A DNA stretch of 64,000 nucleotides from SHAN690 sp041391765. Its GTDB lineage: Bacteria; Bacteroidota; Bacteroidia; Flavobacteriales_G; Salibacteraceae. The stretch covers positions 1 through 64,000 of the forward strand of contig JAWKNJ010000028.1 of the NCBI GenBank assembly GCA_041391765.1. Reading direction: 5' to 3'. This document shows positions 1-7,667 of this stretch, piece by piece (the stretch's first letter is position 1; each line of letters begins with the position of its first letter). The notes under the pieces are model-generated. The model saw only the letters and a list, made by a program, of their open reading frames with translations. It was not told the DNA's origin and did not search any database. A program made the position numbers and the translations under genes.

Positions 1-1
1 A

Positions 2-670
2 TACCCTAAAGCTAATGACAATGAAATGGAATTTGAGCTTCATGGAATTGACAATGAAATCTATTCAAAGAATAAGCTATTCATTGAATCCTTGGGTTTG
101 AAAAACGCTTATATAACTCGTGATAATTATGGCTTTCGGTTATATCATAATCTAAGTACCACATATAAAGCAATTCTGAACGATGATGATTTTGTTTACT
201 ATGATGCCAAAGCTTCCGTTCCTAATATCATACGAGAATTGTTTATACAAAATGGATTATCGGACGATCCTTTTTTAGAGTTATTCAATGGTGATTTCTA
301 TGAGAATTGGGGTGTAGCTACCGGTGTTGAGGACAGAGACAAAAAGGGGATCAAGAAGAATTTTAACGTAGTACTCAATGGTAAGGAAAATGAGGTGGAT
401 CCAATTCAACTAGGATTAATAAAAAGGCAATTTCCTTACTTCTATACTAAGGTTGTTCAAACAGGCTATGCCAGAGAAGTGATAAAGACTGAAACCGACA
501 TTATCCTAGAGGATATATTCAGAAACCTTCCGATTGAAAAAGCACTAAGCATACACGATGGGTTTATTGTAGAAAAAGAAACTGAAAGTTTGGTTGATAT
601 TTACCTTAAATCGAGAGAAATGAGCTACCCCTCGATTAGATTGGTGAAAAAAATTATCAAGACCGAATAG
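2..670 (+). CDS. Polymerase-like protein, C-terminal part (5' end outside window)
   Basis: The reading frame is open from the first bases of the window through the ATG at 26, so the gene very probably begins outside the window and only its C-terminal part is seen. Numbered from the ATG at 26, three motifs resemble the palm and fingers of family A (Pol I-like) polymerases. The first is a motif A-like segment, Asp60-Ala-Lys-Ala-Ser followed by a Pro and a hydrophobic helix. The second is a basic segment around residues 104-118 with Lys110-Lys111 and Phe113, recalling motif B. The third is Ile176-His177-Asp178-Gly, recalling the motif C His-Asp. The order and spacing fit a short polymerase palm. 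Family membership is inference from these motifs. Such stand-alone polymerases are usually carried by plasmids, phages and integrative elements, which suits this accessory region. Confidence 0.4.
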   Translation, partial: YPKANDNEMEFELHGIDNEIYSKNKLFIESLGLKNAYITRDNYGFRLYHNLSTTYKAILNDDDFVYYDAKASVPNIIRELFIQNGLSDDPFLELFNGDFYENWGVATGVEDRDKKGIKKNFNVVLNGKENEVDPIQLGLIKRQFPYFYTKVVQTGYAREVIKTETDIILEDIFRNLPIEKALSIHDGFIVEKETESLVDIYLKSREMSYPSIRLVKKIIKTE

Positions 671-759
671 GCTTCAATCTCTTTGTGAATGAGGATTCCC
701 GCATTCTGAAACCCTGACATCTCAAATTATTTATGATTCCAGAATAAACTTTCAATTGC

Positions 760-1527
760 ATGAGTCATAAAACAATCAAACTAATTCAAAATATTATGAC
801 CAAACAAGAAATTGAAAAAGTCTACGAAGACTCGCTGAAACAACTAAAGACGTTCTTAAAAACTGCTAATAAGAGTAGAATCCATGCAGATGGATATAGA
901 TACATCCGCATAGAGCTTAACCTTCCTGAGCTAGAATTCACAACTGGAGGAAGACATAGTCACGTATCAAGCTCATTGCAGGTTTATCTTGAAGATTATC
1001 TCATTGATAATAGACTCATAGACCCAATAGAATCTAAGTCAGGTGAACATTCAGGCCTAAATCACATGAATATAATCAGAAGCCTTTCAGATGAGTCAAA
1101 ATTGTTAGTTCGTTCAAACTGTCTCAACAGGAAAAGGAAAACTAGTCATGTTTATAAGTTTAGATGCGAAACAATCAGCGATCTGTGCGAAATGTACTAT
1201 GGGTGTGAGCATATTATTAGCCGTATGACATTTTCAGGTGAAGAGGATAAAAATCGTGGAGAAACTGTTGTTGAAGTAGAGAGCAAATCGACTTTCAGAG
1301 AAGTCATAGACACCTTTATGAATACTTATTATGGCTATGCAGATCTGGATAACTTCGACTTAATTGTTGAATCGTTTGATCGCGCTGATCAATATGACGG
1401 AACCCTTATCAAAGTTGCTTCAAGTAAATGGGAGCATCGGCTTGAAACTGCATTAAGCATAGAGAAGTCATATGAAAGAGATTCAAGTGTCGATGATCTA
1501 TTATCAGACGGAAAAGAAGAGATATAA
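760..1527 (+). CDS. Hypothetical protein, first gene of a four-gene run
   Basis: This is a 255-residue protein that I do not recognise. An internal ATG at 796 gives a 243-residue product and is an equally good start. The protein is soluble, charged and without signal peptide or membrane segment. A Cys/Arg/Lys-rich stretch (residues about 125-150, with CLNRKRK and later CETISDLCEMYYGCEH) contains several cysteines that could bind metal, but no standard zinc-finger spacing is obvious. The C-terminus is acidic. It is followed after 17 nt by the next gene on the same strand, and the four genes from 760 to 2994 are separated by only 4-17 nt, so they are probably one transcript. The AT-rich sequence and lack of core neighbours fit an accessory island. 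Confidence 0.6.
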   Translation: MSHKTIKLIQNIMTKQEIEKVYEDSLKQLKTFLKTANKSRIHADGYRYIRIELNLPELEFTTGGRHSHVSSSLQVYLEDYLIDNRLIDPIESKSGEHSGLNHMNIIRSLSDESKLLVRSNCLNRKRKTSHVYKFRCETISDLCEMYYGCEHIISRMTFSGEEDKNRGETVVEVESKSTFREVIDTFMNTYYGYADLDNFDLIVESFDRADQYDGTLIKVASSKWEHRLETALSIEKSYERDSSVDDLLSDGKEEI

Positions 1528-1544
1528 ATTATAATATATAGAAT

Positions 1545-1898
1545 ATGGATCTGCGATCATTCGAAGAATTTAAAATTAATTACAAAGGACTTCAAGGTCT
1601 ACCAGAAGTTGACATGATAGAACTTGAAATTGGGAGCCTCTACTTTTATAAAGAATTAGGCCAATCCTTTGTCATCCAACCATTGGAGGATCTTTCCGAC
1701 AAGGAATACAATAGATTCTTAGTAAACGCTATATCAGGACCAAAAAAAGGCTCCCAGTTTCTCATAGAGTTAAAGCGAGATATTGAATTCACCTGGCTGG
1801 GGCGTTTTCGAATCTATAAATTACCTCATGATGAGTGTGCTTATAGTTCTGATAGGCAGGGTAATATGTCTTATTTGCTGAATTTTTCAGATTTTTGA
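1545..1898 (+). CDS. Hypothetical protein (117 aa)
   Basis: A small acidic soluble protein with no domain I can name. It has no signal peptide or membrane segment. The start ATG at 1545 is preceded by an A/T-rich stretch, usual for this phylum, which rarely uses strong Shine-Dalgarno sites. It lies 17 nt after the previous gene and only 4 nt before the next, so translational coupling within the 760-2994 run is likely. A role linked to its neighbours is inference only. Confidence 0.55.
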   Translation: MDLRSFEEFKINYKGLQGLPEVDMIELEIGSLYFYKELGQSFVIQPLEDLSDKEYNRFLVNAISGPKKGSQFLIELKRDIEFTWLGRFRIYKLPHDECAYSSDRQGNMSYLLNFSDF

Positions 1899-1902
1899 AC
1901 CC

Positions 1903-2475
1903 TTGCTTCAAGTATTCCTCTTCAACCTTATCGATAGATTGTCGGAGTGTAATCTACTTGATTATCACTCTACCAAAACCACCAAAGCCTCTCTCCTAGG
2001 AACAACCCTTCTGGAGGATAATTTGCTGTGGATCCTTGATTTTTTAAAGTTCTCTCAGATGGAAATCCATATTCTAAAATCGCTCAGTCACGCTCTTTCT
2101 ATTGAAGATTACGATTCAGCACATCACTTAAAAAAGGAATTTGACTCCATTTGTTCTCTGGATGACAAGAAGCTCTTTCATCAGGGATATAGACTGTTAT
2201 TTGATTTCAATGATTCATTTGAGAACTCACCTCTATTAGTAGGCTTAAAACCAAGAATAGTTGAGATAATGTCCGCTTGGTTTAGGAACGAGGATGAAGA
2301 GCTTGACTCAATATTAAGTACTGTAGATTTTGTGGTCTTTCGGATCAATCAAATAGATGAGGAAGATGTGGATGTTGAAGTGATAGAAGCTATTATGGAA
2401 GACAGACGTCACCCGTTGGAGTACATTGATTCGGCAAGGTTCTACTTTGGACTTTTAAATGACCAATCCGGATAA
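1903..2475 (+). CDS. Hypothetical acidic helical protein (TTG start)
   Basis: This 190-residue protein is not recognised. No ATG lies near the 5' end; the frame begins with TTG at 1903, 4 nt after the previous stop, which suits translational coupling. The sequence is acidic and looks mainly alpha-helical (runs such as FDSICSLDDKKLF and EDEELDSILS), with no signal peptide or membrane segment. An immunity-like or adaptor role would be speculation. The next gene starts 15 nt downstream. Confidence 0.5.
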   Translation: MLQVFLFNLIDRLSECNLLDYHSTKTTKASLLGTTLLEDNLLWILDFLKFSQMEIHILKSLSHALSIEDYDSAHHLKKEFDSICSLDDKKLFHQGYRLLFDFNDSFENSPLLVGLKPRIVEIMSAWFRNEDEELDSILSTVDFVVFRINQIDEEDVDVEVIEAIMEDRRHPLEYIDSARFYFGLLNDQSG

Positions 2476-2490
2476 CAGTCAGAATTTGAA

Positions 2491-2994
2491 ATGGATGAGT
2501 TTTTCTTAAAGCAAGAACAGAACAGGAAAGAGTTTGCACGCTTACGGGCAAAGGCTGAGGAATACAATAGACAGATTGTTGATGGTGAGTTCAAACTTGA
2601 TATAGAGTGGGAGCTTGATATTTCGAGAATCGACCTCGCAGATTTACGTACCTCGCTCAATGATGAGCTAAGAGACAGACTGGATAAGGACTTTTTGATT
2701 CGCCTCTGCGATCTGGATAAGTTGCTGGTGAGTTATTGCGAAAATCCAGATAAAACTTTTCCGACCAACTCTATTTGGGGAGATCGGCAGCCAGCTGATA
2801 TGGCAAGGTTAGTCGAGTTTGTAGAGTCTGGAAATAAACTGTATCCACCTATTATCAGACCATTAGATGCGTCTACGATTACAATTTTGGATGGGCATCA
2901 TCGGATTGCGCTTTCTCGTTTTTTGCGAATGAGCGAAATTCCTATTCTATTGGAAATAACACTTTCAGATCTAATTCCAGAAATTTTGGTGTAG
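2491..2994 (+). CDS. ParB/sulfiredoxin-like domain protein
   Basis: A 167-residue protein. The N-terminal 60 residues are charged and helical, starting with a Lys/Glu/Arg-rich coiled stretch. The C-terminal half (about residues 95-160) carries the signature of the ParB N-terminal / sulfiredoxin fold: a Pro-Pro-Ile-Ile strand, then ILDGHHRIALSRFL, matching the ParB box core (D-G-x-H-R). In ParB this motif binds CTP; in relatives it can support nuclease or ATPase activity. There is no helix-turn-helix DNA-binding domain after it, so it is not a chromosome-partition ParB. It closes the four-gene run 760-2994 and converges on the nuclease-like gene at 3035. The domain call is fairly secure; the function is unknown. 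Confidence 0.6.
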   Translation: MDEFFLKQEQNRKEFARLRAKAEEYNRQIVDGEFKLDIEWELDISRIDLADLRTSLNDELRDRLDKDFLIRLCDLDKLLVSYCENPDKTFPTNSIWGDRQPADMARLVEFVESGNKLYPPIIRPLDASTITILDGHHRIALSRFLRMSEIPILLEITLSDLIPEILV

Positions 2995-3034
2995 AGAGAC
3001 AATCTAGTCTCGGGCAATAACAACCAACTCTCGG

Positions 3035-3769
3035 TTATAGTTCGAACCACTTATCATCCCGATACTGATAGATGAGTATACGGTCAAAGTCTGTAGCCAT
3101 TTGTTTTTCAGAAAGACGCTCAAAGCGAAATGTGGATGACTCATGGCCGAAATTACAGACCATCAGTAACCAGTTTTGGTCATATTGAGGCTTGTATTTT
3201 CGTAACCCTAATTCCTTTCTTTGAATAACATCTTCGATCCACATGGGATCCACATAATCAACCAAGAAAGCACCGAACGGTTGCCAGGCTTCAAAAACCC
3301 GTTCATTACTTACGTAGAGTTGATCAACATAGGATAGGGGGCGAAATTTACTTGAAGATGGTGTGTTGACTCTGAATTTGAAGTGTTTGTTAAACTGATA
3401 AACCTTGCTCACTTCATTGAACAATTCCTGTGCTACCTGATTCGGATCCCATTTCTCAAACCTGAACTGGTTGCTAAATGTGACGTGAACATCCAGCGAC
3501 ACACGAGGATGATGGGACAAGAATATCTCCCTCGCCATGTCGACCACCTTTGACTGGAATACTTCGTGCCGCTTTAGGTTGGGGTTCATCAATTGTGTGA
3601 GTTCCACGGAAATCAAGTCATTCAACGTGTGAAGAATAAAGTCAGGTGTTTCAGAGTCCTCGATTCTTTTGATTCTCAGCCCGTGCGCGGGGTCAGAAAT
3701 GAACTTGGTCAGGTAGAAGCGTTCTAGTTTCTTTTGTTGATCACGTTTTGTGGCCTCGTCTGGTTTCAT
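3035..3769 (-). CDS. PD-(D/E)XK-like nuclease domain protein
   Basis: A 244-residue protein on the minus strand, last gene of a four-gene operon (6671 down to 3035). Residues about 40-60 contain a Pro-Asp-Phe-Ile-Leu segment, then after about ten residues Ser-Val-Glu-Leu-Thr. This resembles the beta-hairpin active site of PD-(D/E)XK nucleases, here with E-x-T in place of E-x-K. The rest is soluble and basic-aromatic. The start is the ATG at 3769, 57 nt after the helicase stop. Pairing of a candidate nuclease with a helicase suggests a DNA-processing or defence role. The fold assignment is inference from a short motif. Confidence 0.45.
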   Translation of the reverse strand: MKPDEATKRDQQKKLERFYLTKFISDPAHGLRIKRIEDSETPDFILHTLNDLISVELTQLMNPNLKRHEVFQSKVVDMAREIFLSHHPRVSLDVHVTFSNQFRFEKWDPNQVAQELFNEVSKVYQFNKHFKFRVNTPSSSKFRPLSYVDQLYVSNERVFEAWQPFGAFLVDYVDPMWIEDVIQRKELGLRKYKPQYDQNWLLMVCNFGHESSTFRFERLSEKQMATDFDRILIYQYRDDKWFEL

Positions 3770-3826
3770 TTTAAAACCACCATCCTTTCAGGAGGATATA
3801 AAACCATCCTCGTTATTTCACTAATT

Positions 3827-5269
3827 TTAAAACAATGGGTCATCTTCAAACTTTTCATTTTCAATCCTTTCTTTTACTCGGTTCTTGAAATGATACCAAA
3901 ACCCTTTTTTTGGAGCATTGCCTAACTTTTGTAATCGATTGTGGCAGTATTCAAGTTCTGTAGCCGAAGGCACAATTTCTACTTCAACAAGATATTCTTC
4001 ATACCTATAAGCGGCAGACAGAAGCTTGTGTTCCTGTGAAATAACGTAACGCAGCAGAGATTCAAATATTAGGAGTCTTTCCTGATCCTCATTCAATTCT
4101 ACAAGTTCGAGCCCCTCAACCTCTGCAGGTATATTCACCTCCCGGAGCACTCCTTCATTATCGATCGCTGCAATCTTCTTTTTTCCAGATATATTCTTTC
4201 TTTTTCTCCCTTCAAGAGTCCATTCCCTGTCAATATAACATAAACCATGCTCTAACCATAATCCCGCATTATCCAGCACATAACCAAAATTTTTTCCTGA
4301 TGCGGGCCTCATACAGCGTCCAACCTGTTGAAGGTAAAGAACTAGAGACTTTGTTGGTCTGGCAAGTTGCACGGCCTCGCAATCTGGCACATCAAATCCT
4401 TCTGAGACAATGTCCACATTGCTCAAAACCCTAATACTACCTTCTTTGAATTGTTGCAGAATTTCCTCCCGATCACTTTTAGGTGTATTGGCATCGATAT
4501 GAGCAGCTCGGACACCCGCCTCATCATAGCGCCTCACTATTTCTTTACTGTGTTCTACATCTACTGCAAAGACAATGGTCTTCTTATCTGGTATATGTTT
4601 TTGGTAACTCTCAACTAGGTTAGCCATAAGTGAATTGTCAAGCATTACACTCCGCAGCATTTGTAGGTCGTAGTCGCGCATTTTCTGCTTCACAGAAGAC
4701 AGATCTGGCACGCTGCATACGAGATGCTTTATAGGAACTAGAAAATTGTTTTCAATGAAGTAGCTTAATGTCCCTAGAGGTATGAGGATATCAAATAGAT
4801 CGTCAAAGCCATCTCCATTTATCCTTACTGGAGTAGCTGTGACCCCTAAGAATCGGGCATTCGGGTACATGTCCCAAAGCTTTTTATATGTACCTGCTTT
4901 GGAATGATGGCATTCATCGATGATCACAATATCAGCTTCAGGGTATTGACGTCTTGAGAGAGTTTGGATAGTGGCAACTTGGACCTTTTTGTTGGGTTCA
5001 GTGGGAAGACTTCCAGATATAACACCAGCTTCTACACGAAATTGAGCTAGCCGTTCAACGATCTGATCGACTAACTCTTTTCTGTGAACGACAATAAGCG
5101 TCTTCCTATTTTTTGCATCAGCTTTTCGAACTATTTCTGAGAATACTGTTGTCTTTCCAGTTCCAGTTGGCATCTGAAATAACACGTTCATAAGGTTTTT
5201 CTTCTCAGGGTTCCATGCTTCAAATATTTTCTTGATACCCGCCCTCTGATATGGTCTAAGCTCTACCAA
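3827..5269 (-). CDS. Superfamily 2 DEAD/DEAH-type helicase
   Basis: A 480-residue SF2 helicase of the type found in restriction and defence systems. The N-terminus has a Q-motif-like RPYQ (residues 5-8), then Walker A (MPTGTGKTT, about 34-42), motif Ia, Walker B/motif II as DECH (about 117-120), motif III as TATP, and the second RecA lobe ending in motif VI as QQVGRCMR. The C-terminal about 110 residues follow the helicase core and match nothing I know. It lies 21 nt after the Panacea-like gene and 57 nt before the nuclease-like gene on the same strand. Its activity would be ATP-dependent DNA translocation or unwinding. A function together with the flanking genes is inferred from order only. 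Confidence 0.85.
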   Translation of the reverse strand: MVELRPYQRAGIKKIFEAWNPEKKNLMNVLFQMPTGTGKTTVFSEIVRKADAKNRKTLIVVHRKELVDQIVERLAQFRVEAGVISGSLPTEPNKKVQVATIQTLSRRQYPEADIVIIDECHHSKAGTYKKLWDMYPNARFLGVTATPVRINGDGFDDLFDILIPLGTLSYFIENNFLVPIKHLVCSVPDLSSVKQKMRDYDLQMLRSVMLDNSLMANLVESYQKHIPDKKTIVFAVDVEHSKEIVRRYDEAGVRAAHIDANTPKSDREEILQQFKEGSIRVLSNVDIVSEGFDVPDCEAVQLARPTKSLVLYLQQVGRCMRPASGKNFGYVLDNAGLWLEHGLCYIDREWTLEGRKRKNISGKKKIAAIDNEGVLREVNIPAEVEGLELVELNEDQERLLIFESLLRYVISQEHKLLSAAYRYEEYLVEVEIVPSATELEYCHNRLQKLGNAPKKGFWYHFKNRVKERIENEKFEDDPLF

Positions 5270-5290
5270 TGGCTCCTTACTAAGATATGG

Positions 5291-6013
5291 CTAAATATGT
5301 GCCGGCCTTATACCCTTTTGCTCCATCCAATGGTAGGCGCTCTTAATTTGTATTTTAGTGAATTTCTCTTTATATGCTGACCATGCATACACCCTTTCAA
5401 TCATCAGGTTTTCACTGACGATCTGCTTTCTCTTTTTGGCTTCCAACCAACAAGCATAAATCGTAGCCACTAGTTCAACCTGATCACTCGTGGCTTTTCG
5501 GAAAATATCTAATAGTGTGTTGATTTGAGGTTCCTGATTCTCAAAATATCGTTCAAACCATGTCTTGTGTGCACCTGCCTTATCCAGAGGTTTGTATGGA
5601 GGAAAACTACCTTGAATGTATTCAAACCACCCATTTTCTCTTAGTTTCTTATCGATTGATCGCATCATTATCGGATCGTAAGGACCCATAGCTTGTTTCA
5701 AAAAGTTGGTATGAAGGGTCATATTCGCAGTTTGCTGGCACAAGTAGATCAACTTCTGAAGCTTGAGGTGTCCAATGGTTTTTTCATTTTGCAGCTGAAA
5801 TACAATTTCAGCTGCAAGTACCGTTCGCTTATGGTAATCAATATTGGTTACCGGTTGAATTGATCTTAATATTTCTTGAGGGTCAATAACATGTTCGTTT
5901 CCTTGGAAGTTGAAATCTTTTGAGACTTGATTAAAGTTAGCGAGTTCGCGCTCATCTCTCGGAAACCTAATCCCCACTGATCCGAAATACTCGTTCATTT
6001 TATCCTGCTCCAT
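5291..6013 (-). CDS. Panacea/DUF4065-like domain protein
   Basis: A 240-residue soluble protein. The central part (about residues 80-140) has KLQKLIYLCQ followed about 25 residues later by GPYDP and a helix ending in a Trp-Phe pair. This pattern is seen in Panacea (DUF4065, SocA-like) antitoxin domains and in related domains attached to type I restriction S subunits. The C-terminus has a second helical segment rich in Trp and Tyr. The frame begins at 6013, overlapping the 3' end of the sigma-like gene by 14 nt; an internal ATG at 5998 would place the start just after that gene. Panacea domains neutralise diverse toxins or act in specificity modules; which applies here is unknown. Confidence 0.55.
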   Translation of the reverse strand: MEQDKMNEYFGSVGIRFPRDERELANFNQVSKDFNFQGNEHVIDPQEILRSIQPVTNIDYHKRTVLAAEIVFQLQNEKTIGHLKLQKLIYLCQQTANMTLHTNFLKQAMGPYDPIMMRSIDKKLRENGWFEYIQGSFPPYKPLDKAGAHKTWFERYFENQEPQINTLLDIFRKATSDQVELVATIYACWLEAKKRKQIVSENLMIERVYAWSAYKEKFTKIQIKSAYHWMEQKGIRPAHI

Positions 6014-6671
6014 TTATTTCTTTTTTGGTAATTGTCATAGCCTCGACATACGCGTTCACTATGTCAACGGCTTCTTTTTTAATCCCACGAATTCGTGCTT
6101 GTTTTTCTACGCCAATATGGGCTCGTAAGTCAGCTTGTAACTTTCGAGGTAAATTAAACCCTTCCCGTTCGTAGTATTGGTAAGTTAGGTAAACGGCCTT
6201 CTGATTTTGAGATAGCGATTGAATGGCAGCATGTTTAACTTTAGTTTCTACATCCAATCTCTCCTGTGGTATATCTGGCAAATCAGCAATCACCTGCTCC
6301 GTGCCATCGTAGTCATATCCTGCCATCCTACGCTTCTGCTCCCGGTAATAGTTGGTTAACTCTTTTTCTGCAATACCACAGAGATAAAGCAGGAACCCGG
6401 TGTTGCAATCAGGTGCTTTGGATTTTTCTGACAGATACCCAGGATTGGTGGCATATTTTTTAAATGTCCTTTCTGCGATCAGCTCTGCGACTAAAGCATT
6501 GTGATTAAACCGTTCACATATGAATTCGCATTTCTCAAGAAGATTCTTGCGAAAGCGTAAGCATAGAACAATAAAAGCTCCATCTCTAATGGACCTAGAC
6601 TGACTTTCATCCTGGAAAATGGCGACCAAATCCTCGGTAGCTTTATCATCTAAGTCTAAGGTGAGATTCAT
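6000..6671 (-). CDS. ECF-type sigma-factor-like protein
   Basis: A 223-residue protein heading the minus-strand operon. Residues about 25-115 resemble sigma-70 region 2: an Asp-Gly-Ala-Phe opening helix, a segment like the polymerase-binding helix (LIAERTFKKY), and a hydrophobic-to-basic helix ending in NYYREQKRR, which matches the region 2.3-2.4 pattern. Residues about 155-215 look like region 4 (AAIQSLSQNQKAVYLTYQYY, then helices with basic residues). It could be a true alternative sigma factor or a sigma-derived regulator of this operon; I see no anti-sigma gene. It starts 30 nt from a perfect palindrome (6701-6721) that separates it from the divergent CBASS operon. Confidence 0.55.
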   Translation of the reverse strand: MNLTLDLDDKATEDLVAIFQDESQSRSIRDGAFIVLCLRFRKNLLEKCEFICERFNHNALVAELIAERTFKKYATNPGYLSEKSKAPDCNTGFLLYLCGIAEKELTNYYREQKRRMAGYDYDGTEQVIADLPDIPQERLDVETKVKHAAIQSLSQNQKAVYLTYQYYEREGFNLPRKLQADLRAHIGVEKQARIRGIKKEAVDIVNAYVEAMTITKKEINGAG

Positions 6672-6700
6672 TTAAGAAAGCCTTCTAATTTGCTATACGC

Positions 6701-6721
6701 AAAAGCGTTTGTAACGCTTTT
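6701..6721. promoter_or_regulatory. 21-bp perfect palindrome between divergent operons
   Basis: Arms AAAAGCGTT and AACGCTTTT (9 bp each, perfect) flank a TGT centre. It sits in the 120-nt gap between the minus-strand sigma-like operon and the plus-strand operon leading into CBASS. There is no long T-run after either arm, so an operator is more likely than a terminator, though a short hairpin terminator is possible. Confidence 0.5.
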
Positions 6722-6791
6722 CGTTAGGGTTTGAGTGGTACCATGTCCTAATAAACAAACATAATGAACTGGAGATTTAACTAATATGGAA

Positions 6792-6965
6792 ATGGCAACA
6801 AACAAACCATATGGCGACAACGCCAGAAAAGGAGCGGTAAAACATCGCTCACAGGTGCAGAACCCGAAGACTGGCCAATGGGTCAAACGAGACACAAGCA
6901 CCGGAAAATTTATGGATGTAAAACAAGATGGCACCAAATGGAGAGGTGTCAGAAAAGAAAAATGA
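6792..6965 (+). CDS. Small basic conserved protein (57 aa)
   Basis: A 57-residue, Lys/Arg/Gly-rich protein starting with MATNKPYGDNARKGAV and ending GVRKEK. An in-frame ATG at 6786 would add two residues. From memory, close relatives with the same opening and the central NPKTGxWVKRDTxTGxFMDVK pattern are common in Bacteroidota, annotated only as hypothetical. The charge and size suggest a nucleic-acid-binding or structural role, but no function is established. It is followed after 1 nt by the next gene, with which it often forms a pair, and heads the six-gene plus-strand run ending in CBASS. Confidence 0.75.
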   Translation: MATNKPYGDNARKGAVKHRSQVQNPKTGQWVKRDTSTGKFMDVKQDGTKWRGVRKEK

Positions 6966-6966
6966 T

Positions 6967-7227
6967 ATGCAATTTGATGGAGCATTAATTACAGAACAGG
7001 GCATCACGTTCGCAATAGTTATCGTGAAGCCACAGGTGCTAAATAGCTACCTTGAGTGTGAGAAGGTGAGATCCGGTTTTTCACCTGTTTTTCCTAATGT
7101 GCCAATCATTTTAATGGCTCAGGACTCAAAGGGAATACCAGAGTATCAAGGACGGAAAGATATTGTGAACTTTTTAGCGAATATTTCAGCATCCCAGATT
7201 CCTTGGGAACGTTATACAATTACTTAA
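6967..7227 (+). CDS. Small conserved protein, partner of the preceding gene (86 aa)
   Basis: An 86-residue protein beginning MQFDGALITEQGITFAIVIV. The start chosen at 6967 follows the previous stop by 1 nt; a longer frame from 6928 would overlap the previous gene and has a non-conserved leader. The protein looks like a small alpha/beta fold with a central hydrophobic strand and a conserved-looking GRKDIVNFLANI helix. It has no signal peptide. From memory it co-occurs with the 57-residue protein across Bacteroidota as an unannotated two-gene cassette. The function is unknown. Confidence 0.75.
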   Translation: MQFDGALITEQGITFAIVIVKPQVLNSYLECEKVRSGFSPVFPNVPIILMAQDSKGIPEYQGRKDIVNFLANISASQIPWERYTIT

Positions 7228-7236
7228 ACATCACTT

Positions 7237-7665
7237 ATGAAAAATTACCATACTATAATGGAGCGCTTGGAACTTGGAGACCGAATTGTGGTTCCGAAAA
7301 GCTCGATTCGCTTGGTTCAGCACCATGCGATTTACCTCGGGTGGAATAACGGTCATCACTGGTTCATAGAAAACAAAGAAGGTGTTGGAGTGCGCACCAT
7401 CACGGCAGAGCAATTCTTTAACAGGGTTTTGGAAGTTACACGAATTGTCCGCTTCAGGCCAACGTTAAATTATACCCGGGAGGATTTGGTGCGTTTTGCA
7501 CTGAGCAGGAGAGGACGCAAGTATGACCTTCTTGACTACAACTGTGAGAGTTTCGCAAACGAGGTACAATATAGAAGGGTGGAAAGTCAGCAAGCAAAGA
7601 CTGGGGTGACTTTAGGATTATCGGCTTTAGCGTTGCTGCTCTTAATTCCCTTTTCAAGACTATAA
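7237..7665 (+). CDS. LRAT/PLAAT-like acyltransferase-phospholipase with C-terminal membrane tail
   Basis: A 142-residue protein of the NlpC/P60-related LRAT family. His30 lies in HHAIYLG and His40/His41 follow, matching the catalytic His pair. Cys103 lies in NCESFANEVQY, matching the family's Asn-Cys-Glu-His-Phe signature. Residues about 121-138 form a hydrophobic tail, so the whole layout (catalytic domain, then single C-terminal membrane anchor) equals that of animal PLAAT/HRASLS phospholipase-acyltransferases. Family members hydrolyse phospholipids or transfer acyl chains through a thioester on the Cys. It starts 9 nt after the previous gene and ends 2 nt before cap5, so it is probably co-translated with CBASS. 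An accessory membrane-acting function in defence is inference. ATG 7258 is an alternative start. Confidence 0.75.
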   Translation: MKNYHTIMERLELGDRIVVPKSSIRLVQHHAIYLGWNNGHHWFIENKEGVGVRTITAEQFFNRVLEVTRIVRFRPTLNYTREDLVRFALSRRGRKYDLLDYNCESFANEVQYRRVESQQAKTGVTLGLSALALLLLIPFSRL

Positions 7666-7667
7666 GA

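Noticed and set aside
6701..6721. The palindrome as a bidirectional terminator
   Set aside because: It lies between divergent gene starts, where terminators are not expected, and each arm has only four terminal T or A.
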